Origin: an uncultured Peptococcaceae bacterium
GTDB lineage: Bacteria; Bacillota; Limnochordia; Darwinibacteriales; Darwinibacteriaceae
Length of the DNA stretch: 6,069 nt
Direction of reading: 5' to 3'
Assembly (NCBI GenBank): GCA_937988745.1
Contig: CALKAR010000167.1
Coordinates: 1-6,069 of the forward strand
Made by a program: the position numbers and the translations under genes. Position 1 is the first letter of the stretch. Every line of letters begins with the position of its first letter. Of this stretch, positions 1-5,399 are shown piece by piece. A model generated the notes under the pieces. That model worked only from the letters and a program-made list of their open reading frames with translations. It did not search any database and was not told the DNA's origin.

Positions 1-233
1 CGTTTTAGATCTATTAACATGTCAATATCCCTATCAATCTCCTCCTGGAGGTCGATGATTTTAGCAATGGTGTCAGCCATGCCCGAATTAGGTCGGCCTA
101 ACTGTCTAGGCATTCCGTTCAATGCAGAAGTAGCTTTCTGAGCTAAAGCGTTAAGTGACTCCAACTGCTCCAGCTTATTGTTGATGCGAACATCAAGACA
201 ACGGGCCTGTTTCAAATACTCTTTAGGAGTCAT
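1..233 (-). CDS. DUF1492-like phage protein, 3' end beyond the window (partial)
   Basis: The gene starts at ATG 233-231 and runs off the window edge after 77 codons. The visible product begins MTPKEYLKQARCLDVRINNK and continues as two predicted helical, charged segments, with a Pro/Gly/Asn-rich link at about residues 45-55 and a second amphipathic helix at about 56-77 (MADTIAKIIDLQEEIDRDID). From memory of the family this is the N-terminal coiled-coil half of DUF1492-type phage proteins. Their missing C-terminal half resembles a sigma-70 region 4 / ArpU-like helix-turn-helix, and they often sit just before the packaging genes. A late-gene regulator is therefore the likely role, but that is inference. 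A strong GGAGGTGG ribosome binding site lies at 245-238, inside the end of the preceding gene, whose TGA overlaps this ATG (ATGA at 233-230). Confidence 0.75.
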   Translation of the reverse strand, partial: MTPKEYLKQARCLDVRINNKLEQLESLNALAQKATSALNGMPRQLGRPNSGMADTIAKIIDLQEEIDRDIDMLIDLK

Positions 234-478
234 CCTGCCACCTCCGATTTTATTTTTTCCATAAGCATAGCGGGATCGATCTCCGTTAGTGTTGCAAACC
301 AGTCCGAGCGGAAGAATCTCTCCACTTCCCTCTTATCCCTCAACGGGGTTCTGCTATATGGAGAACGCTCCAAGCGCTTTAGCGCATCGCGGTAATCTCT
401 AACTGCTTGTAAAACAATTGCATTTGCAAGCTCCCGGTAAGCAAGTTCAACAGGTGAGAGTGAAATGTTTTTGTCCAA
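230..478 (-). CDS. Small conserved-looking phage protein of unknown function (82 aa)
   Basis: I do not recognise a named domain. The 82-residue product is soluble, with no membrane segment or signal peptide. An N-terminal helix at about residues 9-36 (VELAYRELANAIVLQAVRDY) is followed by a basic Arg/Lys-rich loop at about 37-50 and a C-terminal segment rich in Phe/Trp and acidic residues (VERFFRSDWFATLTEIDP). The start is TTG 478-476. No ATG or GTG lies further upstream before the helicase stop, and AGGGGGG at 491-485 gives a 6-nt spacer. The frame is the same as that of the preceding helicase, with only nine sense codons between that TGA and this TTG. The gene ends in an ATGA overlap with the DUF1492-like gene. 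Its position between helicase and late regulator suggests a small replication or regulatory accessory protein, but nothing in the sequence proves this. Confidence 0.7.
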   Translation of the reverse strand: MDKNISLSPVELAYRELANAIVLQAVRDYRDALKRLERSPYSRTPLRDKREVERFFRSDWFATLTEIDPAMLMEKIKSEVAG

Positions 479-484
479 GGCTTT

Positions 485-491
485 CCCCCCT
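485..491 (-). promoter_or_regulatory. Ribosome binding site deciding the TTG start at 478
   Basis: The minus strand reads AGGGGGG and then six bases before TTG. It is a slightly off-consensus but G-rich Shine-Dalgarno. It supports TTG as the start of the 82-residue gene, which has no other usable start near its N-terminus. Confidence 0.6.
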
Positions 492-505
492 AAAAGATTG
501 CCAGT

Positions 506-1856
506 TCATCCGTCCAAGCACACTTTCACAGCATCAATCAGTGCTGCTTGAGTTCCATCTTTGCGCTTTAAAGCTTCCATCACTTGCTCATCGATCGTGC
601 CTTCGGTGATAATGTGGTGGATAACAACCGTTTCTTTCTGACCTTGCCGCCACAGCCGAGCGTTAGTCTGCTGGTACAACTCTAAACTCCAAGTAAGTCC
701 AAACCATATCAACGTAGAACCGCCCGCCTGTAAGTTCAGTCCATGACCAGCGGACGCAGGATGAATTACACCGATAGGTATGCTGCCAGCATTCCACCGC
801 AGGATACTCTTGGCAGAGTCTAGGGTCTCCGCAGGAAAACGGTCAAGAATTCTAGTTAGGTCATGTTTAAACCAGTAGGCAATCAATACTGGTTTACCGT
901 TGGCAGACTCAATTAGATCCTCAAGCGCATCAAGCTTACGATCGTGTAAGAGGGCGACATCTTGGCTTTCATCGTAAACTGCTCCGTTTGCCATCTGTAG
1001 CAATTTTCCAGATAGAGCCGCGGCATTAGCCGCATCAATCTCTTTGTCCTTAATAGATAGCACCATGTCCCGCTTCATCGTCTGGTAACTCTTTTTCTCA
1101 TCCTGAGACATTTTTACCGATACCCGGTTCATCACAAGCTCGGGAAGATCAAGGTAATCTAAGCCCTTCATACTGATGGTAATGTCGGAAATTAGACGGT
1201 AGATATCCTCTTCAGCGCCAGGTTTGGGTTTGTAGGAAAAAATCATGTGCTGATTCCGCTTGTCTGGCACAAAGAAGGTATTACGGTAGTTACCAATAAA
1301 GCGCCCGAGCCTCTGTCCCATATCTAATAGCCGGAATTGCGCCCATAAATCCATCAGCCCGTTACTAGAAGGTGTCCCTGTAAGTCCTACGATCCTTGTA
1401 ACCTGCGGTCTAACTTTCATCAAACTCTTAAATCGCTTTGTTCGATGGGATTTAAATGATGAAAGCTCGTCCACTACAATCATGTCATAGTCGAAAGGAA
1501 GTCCACTCTTGTTTATGAGCCAGTCCACATTCTCACGATTGATAAGATGTATCTGAGCTTTTTGCATAAGCGCAGCTTTTCGCTGAGACTCGCTGCCAAC
1601 TGCAACACTATATTTTAATCCGCTAAGGTGATCCCACTTTTCAATTTCTGCTGGCCAAGTATCCCGAGCTACCCTAAGTGGTGCAATCACGAGAACTTTA
1701 CGAACCAGAAAGCTGTCAAGGGTAAGGTCAAATATGGAAGTGAGGGCAATAACCGTCTTGCTAACCCAAGCCCATGTCCAAGAATATAGCCGCCACAGGC
1801 TTCTTTAATAGATAGTCAATGGCATATCGCTGATATCCATGTGGAATGAACTTCAC
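506..1856 (-). pseudogene. SNF2-like DEAD/DEAH-box helicase, broken by a frameshift in Walker A
   Basis: This is a superfamily 2 SNF2-type ATPase of the kind found in phage replication modules. A 31-codon 5' piece starts at GTG 1856-1854 and reads VKFIPHGYQRYAIDYLLKKP, then AAIFLDMGLG, then stops at TAG 1763-1761. Four bases (TAGC, 1763-1760) interrupt the Walker A motif. The frame resumes at AAG 1759 as KTVIALTSIFDLTL and stays open to TGA 508-506. Removing the four bases gives an intact protein of about 448 residues, which is my estimate of the normal length for this family. Counted from GTG 1690, the downstream piece shows the DExx box (VDELSS, 73-78), motif III (TGTP, 104-107) and motif VI (QTNARLWRQGQ, 341-351). 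The upstream nuclease stop overlaps the GTG as GTGA, so the gene was translationally coupled. A restart at GTG 1690 lacks a ribosome binding site and would lack motif I, so no active ATPase is expected. A sequencing error is an alternative. Confidence 0.85.
1760..1763 (-). other. Frameshifting 4-nt insertion at the Walker A lysine
   Basis: On the minus strand the sequence GGT TAG C AAG ACG sits where the family normally has GGT AAG ACG, encoding the G-K-T of the nucleotide-binding loop. Removing TAGC joins LDMGLG directly to KTVIAL. Skipping a single base would also restore the frame, but it leaves an extra Ser between Gly and Lys (GLGSKT), which breaks the canonical GKT. The insertion is not a tandem duplication of the adjacent bases. 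Confidence 0.75.
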
Positions 1857-2134
1857 TCGGCATCACCTCCTGAAATCACTGCTGCAATTTGCCTTTCATC
1901 GTCCAAAACATATACCTTAAAGCCAAGGCTCCTTAGCGTCGCATGCCTCTTTCTTTGGAGTGGCCTAGGTTTTGACCCTGGCGCTTTCACCTCAACAAAG
2001 GCCATCTTGCCGCCAGGAAGTAGCAATAGGCGATCAGGCACTCCATCATAGCCTGGGGAAACAAATTTTAAGGCTAAACCTCCCACGTTTTTTACTGCCT
2101 TGACCAGTTTTTGTTCTAGCTGTTTTTCTCTCAT
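1853..2134 (-). CDS. VRR-NUC domain nuclease (93 aa)
   Basis: This is a stand-alone VRR-NUC protein, a small PD-(D/E)xK-type nuclease related to the nuclease domain of FAN1. Phage copies often sit beside SNF2-like helicases and are thought to cut branched or flapped DNA during replication or recombination. The whole 93-residue protein is the domain. An N-terminal helix carries Glu4 and Glu7, then GYDGVPDRLLLLPGG holds the PD motif with Asp34, AFVEVKAPG holds the E-x-K pair Glu48 and Lys50, Gln60 follows in the basic helix, and the final strand is GFKVYVLDD. All expected catalytic residues are present, so it should be active. The start at ATG 2134-2132 has GGAGG at 2144-2140 with a 5-nt spacer. 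Its TGA overlaps the helicase GTG (GTGA), suggesting the two act together. Homology is by motif recognition only. Confidence 0.9.
   Translation of the reverse strand: MREKQLEQKLVKAVKNVGGLALKFVSPGYDGVPDRLLLLPGGKMAFVEVKAPGSKPRPLQRKRHATLRSLGFKVYVLDDERQIAAVISGGDAE
1862..1871 (-). promoter_or_regulatory. Near-perfect ribosome binding site for the GTG start at 1856
   Basis: The minus strand reads AGGAGGTGAT, which matches the anti-Shine-Dalgarno end of 16S rRNA over all ten bases. Nine bases separate AGGAGG from GTG 1856. The site lies inside the end of the nuclease gene. It identifies the true N-terminus of the broken helicase and shows that the 31-codon 5' fragment belongs to a real gene. Confidence 0.8.
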
Positions 2135-2181
2135 TTCAACCTCCGTGTGCCCATGCTCGTGCCCAAGGGGTTTAAACTCTT

Positions 2182-2207
2182 ACGCGTGTATACACGCGTA
2201 TACGCGT
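2182..2207. repeat. Two overlapping perfect palindromes (18 bp and 14 bp)
   Basis: Bases 2182-2199 (ACGCGTGTATACACGCGT) form a perfect 18-bp palindrome. Bases 2194-2207 (ACGCGTATACGCGT) form a perfect 14-bp palindrome that shares the middle ACGCGT. The result is three ACGCGT units in 26 bp, able to form alternative hairpins. There is no T-run after it, so it is not an intrinsic terminator. It could be a dimeric-protein site or a hairpin within an origin. Confidence 0.8.
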
Positions 2208-2225
2208 GCCAGTATCTCTTTTTTA

Positions 2226-2237
2226 CTATAGCTATAG
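2226..2237. repeat. Perfect 12-bp palindrome in the AT-rich segment
   Basis: CTATAGCTATAG reads the same on both strands and lies inside the 75% AT stretch, 18 bp from the larger palindrome cluster. A third, 8-bp palindrome, GTTTAAAC, lies at 2170-2177. The clustering of perfect palindromes within about 70 bp suggests protein binding or DNA structure rather than chance. Its function is unknown. Confidence 0.6.
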
Positions 2238-2321
2238 ATTTAATATGGTTTTTTATAGGAAGATAGGCATAGATAGACTGGAAATGCGCATGGATTGCCC
2301 GCTTGCGACTGTGCCCATGGC

Positions 2322-4721
2322 TCAATTTACAGGCACACTAGGAAGATAAGGCACAGAATTGTTGTGCCCATGATCTGCCCATGAGCCTGAGTCTGTGTTC
2401 TTAGTTCTTACAAAAACTCGCTGGGATCCGTAAAGCGGAACATGCTTTTTACCCGTTTTTCCGCCAGTGTACTTTTCCCACCCGCCGATCTTGTTTAAGA
2501 TGGCTTCGATTTCATATGAATCGCTTTTTCTGATAGCTTCTCGTGGTCTGCCGAAACACTCACACCAGATTTCAAGGTTACACACCTGGTTCCGGCGAAT
2601 AGTCCCAACACGTGTTTCATCACCAAAGTCACTACCAGATAGGAAATTTCTGCGCTGATATAAATCCATACCTTCCCAATCTTCAGGTAGCAAAGTTTCA
2701 AGATACTCAGCAACCAAGCCTTCTCGATCATCAGCTTCCATAGCATCACGCTGCTGGGAAACGGCTTCCTCGGCAAGTTCTCCTTTAAGGAACAGTTCCT
2801 CACCGAGCCGGTACCGCTCAATTGCTTCAGCCCATATCTGATCAACATCAATTAAATCCCATGGCTTGTACTTGCCACCACCTAGGACACGAACCGGCCA
2901 GAAGCGCCGGTTGCCTGTGATGTCCCGCAAGAATCCTCCATCACTATTTGTAGAACCTACAATTACGCAGGAACGAGGGTGACTTTCTACATTTACGCCA
3001 TAGGCGTGACGGTATTTATCGTCTGTGCGGGTAACGAAGGACTTGACAGTCTCTACATCCATTTTCCTGATACCCGCTAACTCACCAAGCTCCAATATCC
3101 AATACCCCTGCAGCTTTTCTGCTGCTGTTTTATCCTTCATGTCTGAAATAGCCAGTGAGTCCGAATACCACTCCCGACCAAGGCGAGCAAAGAATGTAGA
3201 CTTGCCTATCCCTTGGGGGCCATTTAAGACCAGGATTGAGTCAAACTTGATACCAGGCTCGTAGATTCGAGCCACTGCCGCGACAAAAGTTTTCCGGGTT
3301 ACAGCCCTCACGTATGGAGTATCTTCAGCACCTAAATAGTCAATCAGCAAAGTATCTAAACGCTCTACCCCATCCCATGAAAGCCCGTCCAAGTACTCCT
3401 TAACAGGGTGATAGACACGTTCAGAGGATACAACGCCAAGCAGAGCATCCTTAAACTTTGTTGGCGACCAAATCCCGTAAATACGTTCAAAGTACATTTT
3501 AGCGCAGGCAAGATCCGCATCGCCCCAGCCTGGTTTCACCTGCCTCCAAGGAAGCTGCCCGATCACATCAATCATGTTCTTAAACTGATTGAATACGATG
3601 GACTGGAGATTCGGATCATGGCGCAAAATGATGGCAATGTTGGTGAGTGTGTTTTTGATCTGACCTTTTTTATCCAGCTGCAAAAGACTCTCCCAATCAT
3701 CGGCAGTCTCAAAATCCTCCACAGCGGCTGCTCTTCTCTCTTCAGCCAATTGCTTTTTTACGCGTTCATCATTGACGGCAAAGTCACACATGGCCTGAAA
3801 AGATGCTTTCTCATTTAAATCATCAAATCTGTGCAGTCGTACCAAGTCAAAGGCATTAAGCAGCTTACCGCACACAGGATCGGTAGCGTGATGGCTATAT
3901 GCAAACTTGCCATCGTAGATAACTACTCCCGCACTGGAATCAGCCGGAATGTAATCAAACCTACCCTCTATGGTCGAGCGCTCATAGATGTCAGAGAGAA
4001 AGATATCTATTGCATCCTCGATTGGATAAGCTCTACAAAATGCGCCTACTACCCCCTCTTTGCTCAAAGGATCAGCTTGCGCCCTCAGACTACGCTGAAT
4101 AACCTCTGATTGCCGCTTTGATGTCGGCCACAGAGAGGTATCCCGCCAATCGATGTACTTAGCCAGATAAACATCTGGATCAAGTAATTCGCCGTCTTGT
4201 TCTCGGAACACAAACTCGCCATCTGAAGGGGTGGAGGGCCAATACATTAATCTAGCTGGCTCATAGGTTGTATCATCGAACATATCGATCCCAATTTCCT
4301 TAGCTACCATCCGCCCGACTGCTGGATATTCATCCTCGCTTACCTCACGAGCAAGCGGGATAATAAGCCTAAGCCTAGGTTCTTCAGGTGTGTGTTTATG
4401 GGTAGAATACAGGCAGCAAGCCCAGTCATAAAGGGATTCTATCTGCTTCCAAACTCCTGGAACAGCATAATCCATATCCAAAGTTAGCATAGAACGGCAA
4501 AGAACATGACCATTACGGCGTTTTCCTTCCCGAAGTGCACCACCTACAAAGCCGCCAACATCTTTAATCTCATCCTGTTCAGCCTTTTTCATCTTGGCAT
4601 ATTCTGATACAGTCTCAGTTGTGCGTTTTGTTGTACGGACAATGCTTTTGAAGTCCTCCCAGGAAATGTCCCTGTTCTTCCACCGTTTAGTCCGGCGACT
4701 ATTGCCAACCGCTATCTTCAT
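2322..4721 (-). CDS. VapE-type primase-helicase / replication initiator (799 aa)
   Basis: This is a phage replication protein fusing an archaeo-eukaryotic-type primase region to a virulence-associated E / superfamily 3-like helicase. It probably recognises the origin, unwinds it and primes synthesis. In the N-terminal half, SMLTLDMDYA carries the metal-binding Asp82 and Asp84, STHKH is at 106-110, RLRLIIPL at 116-123, and EPARLMYWPS at 154-163. A linker with SHHATDPVCGKLLNAFDLVR follows at 276-295. The helicase half has Walker A GPQGIGKST (501-509), Walker B WILELGEL (541-548), the sensor GSTN (589-592) and TGNRRFWPV (602-610), whose arginines fit the arginine finger. All motifs are intact. 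The C-terminal tail from about 776 is low-complexity and is encoded by origin-like repeats. AGGAGGTGG at 4737-4729 sets the ATG at 4721, which overlaps the upstream TGA (ATGA). Family assignment is firm; origin binding is inferred. Confidence 0.93.
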   Translation of the reverse strand: MKIAVGNSRRTKRWKNRDISWEDFKSIVRTTKRTTETVSEYAKMKKAEQDEIKDVGGFVGGALREGKRRNGHVLCRSMLTLDMDYAVPGVWKQIESLYDWACCLYSTHKHTPEEPRLRLIIPLAREVSEDEYPAVGRMVAKEIGIDMFDDTTYEPARLMYWPSTPSDGEFVFREQDGELLDPDVYLAKYIDWRDTSLWPTSKRQSEVIQRSLRAQADPLSKEGVVGAFCRAYPIEDAIDIFLSDIYERSTIEGRFDYIPADSSAGVVIYDGKFAYSHHATDPVCGKLLNAFDLVRLHRFDDLNEKASFQAMCDFAVNDERVKKQLAEERRAAAVEDFETADDWESLLQLDKKGQIKNTLTNIAIILRHDPNLQSIVFNQFKNMIDVIGQLPWRQVKPGWGDADLACAKMYFERIYGIWSPTKFKDALLGVVSSERVYHPVKEYLDGLSWDGVERLDTLLIDYLGAEDTPYVRAVTRKTFVAAVARIYEPGIKFDSILVLNGPQGIGKSTFFARLGREWYSDSLAISDMKDKTAAEKLQGYWILELGELAGIRKMDVETVKSFVTRTDDKYRHAYGVNVESHPRSCVIVGSTNSDGGFLRDITGNRRFWPVRVLGGGKYKPWDLIDVDQIWAEAIERYRLGEELFLKGELAEEAVSQQRDAMEADDREGLVAEYLETLLPEDWEGMDLYQRRNFLSGSDFGDETRVGTIRRNQVCNLEIWCECFGRPREAIRKSDSYEIEAILNKIGGWEKYTGGKTGKKHVPLYGSQRVFVRTKNTDSGSWADHGHNNSVPYLPSVPVN

Positions 4722-5137
4722 AAATGGTCCACCTCCTGACAGGTATCGGTAAAGTACCTAATCGGAATTCCCCGTTTTCTGGCTTTGGCGATTTCCTTGG
4801 CCATCCCAGTTGAAATCGTGCTCCCAAATACCCACATTTCATCACATTTGCCAAGCCAGACTATGCCAAAGAATAAGCCAAGTTCCCTCTCCACTGGGTT
4901 TTCATCCTTTAGCACCTGAGGGTACAGTAGATGGGGCGCAAATGGAATCGCACCCTCATCTACCGCAAATCTTAAATACCTTTTTGCCTTCTCTGTATTG
5001 AGCGTCACATCTCCCGCATAGGGAGAGCAGATAAAAACACAGGGTTTCCACTCTTTCCGCATCTCTTCACGAGTAACATTCTCTATGGCCTCTGCTGCGG
5101 TTGGATCTGGATAACCTTCCGCATTAAGCCAATCCAT
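4718..5137 (-). CDS. DUF4406-like protein, nucleoside deoxyribosyltransferase fold (139 aa)
   Basis: The core matches phage DUF4406/DUF7768-type proteins, which are distantly related to nucleoside 2-deoxyribosyltransferases. Visible motifs are VFICSPYAGD (34-43), GAIPFAPHLLYP (62-73), the ERELGLFFG segment with Glu83 (81-91), and KCDEMWVFGSTISTGMAKEI (97-116), which matches the family's substrate-loop region. A nucleotide or nucleoside-modifying role is inferred; no activity is proven for this group. Residues 1-30 (MDWLNAEGYPDPTAAEAIEN onward) look like an added N-terminal piece. I chose ATG 5137 because AGGTGG at 5149-5144 gives a 6-nt spacer, whereas a longer frame from TTG 5158 has no ribosome binding site. 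The start lies 14 bp inside the ancestral antirepressor frame, and the stop overlaps the primase-helicase start as ATGA, so the gene belongs to the replication operon. Confidence 0.82.
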   Translation of the reverse strand: MDWLNAEGYPDPTAAEAIENVTREEMRKEWKPCVFICSPYAGDVTLNTEKAKRYLRFAVDEGAIPFAPHLLYPQVLKDENPVERELGLFFGIVWLGKCDEMWVFGSTISTGMAKEIAKARKRGIPIRYFTDTCQEVDHL

Positions 5138-5399
5138 CTCCAACCACCTCGCAATCAAAACTTTGTTCTATTAAAGGCAAGATGCCCTTAGACTTTAGAA
5201 GTTCATAGATAAATAGGCGGCCCTTCTGAGTCCAGTAGGTATGAACTTTAGAGTGATACTCACCATCTCGGCCAAGGTAGCTATGGGTCTTGGTGCAGGT
5301 GTACCCTTTCTCAGCGTACCTTTGGTATAGAAACCAAATACGGCCCTGCTTAAACTGAACACCTAGCTTATGAAGGTAATCATTTAGCCACCGCGCCGA
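5124..5399 (-). pseudogene. Untranslated remnant of the antirepressor KilAC (ANT) domain
   Basis: The antirepressor frame continues in register past its TAA for 91 sense codons to a TAA at 5126-5124. It reads SARWLNDYLHKLGVQFKQGR, then IWFLYQRYAEKGYTCTKTHS, then a stretch ending KGRLFIYELLKSKGILPLIE. This is the standard second half of the KilAC/ANT domain, with no frameshift and no further stop. There is no ATG or GTG in this frame, and the only TTG codons are near the end, so it is unlikely to be translated on its own. Its good conservation suggests the stop is recent. The end of this frame overlaps the start of the DUF4406-like gene by 14 bp, the expected ancestral junction. Confidence 0.8.
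5144..5150 (-). promoter_or_regulatory. Ribosome binding site deciding the ATG start at 5137
   Basis: The minus strand reads GAGGTGG and then six bases before ATG 5137. The alternative TTG at 5158 is preceded by GAACAAAGTT, with no Shine-Dalgarno match, so the shorter product is preferred. The site lies within the dead 3' part of the antirepressor frame and is preserved despite that lesion. Confidence 0.7.

Larger units (their letters stand above)
2135..2321. other. Origin-like intergenic region: AT-rich core, palindromes and repeats
   Basis: This 187-bp gap is the only sizeable one between intact genes in the operon. Bases 2211-2270 contain 15 G/C in 60 (75% AT), with T-runs and TATA-like steps, flanked on one side by nested perfect palindromes and on both sides by TGTGCCCATG-type repeats. 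The repeats extend into the 3' end of the primase-helicase gene, to about 2383. The layout of short repeats flanking an AT-rich unwinding segment just 3' of the replication initiator matches origins known from staphylococcal pathogenicity islands. I infer a candidate replication origin. No clear sigma-70 promoter or T-tailed terminator is visible here. Confidence 0.45.
2146..2383 (+). repeat. Iteron-like direct repeats, consensus TGTGCCCATG
   Basis: On the plus strand TGTGCCCATG occurs exactly at 2146-2155, 2310-2319 and 2363-2372. Close variants are TCTGCCCATG at 2374-2383 (one mismatch) and CGTGCCCAAG at 2158-2167 (two mismatches). The paired copies on each outer side are 11-12 bp apart, start to start, which is about one helical turn and typical of protein-binding iterons. 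Their GTGCC core also occurs at 2206-2210, and its complement GGCAC at 2332-2336 and 2350-2354. Two copies lie inside the C-terminal codons of the primase-helicase gene, and one abuts the ribosome binding site of the nuclease gene. Confidence 0.6.

Noticed and set aside
45..55. CCTCCTGGAGG near-palindrome and internal Shine-Dalgarno-like sequence in the DUF1492-like gene
   Set aside because: It is explained by codons of the charged helix (LQEEID), and no start codon with a useful frame follows it.
2495..2851. 118-codon minus-strand frame overlapping the primase-helicase gene in another frame
   Set aside because: It lies wholly within the helicase coding sequence, has no recognisable domain and no ribosome binding site. 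It does not show a frameshift, since the main frame is intact.
3408..3818. 136-codon plus-strand open frame inside the primase-helicase gene
   Set aside because: It is antisense to a clearly conserved coding region, lacks a ribosome binding site and shows no domain, so it is a shadow frame.
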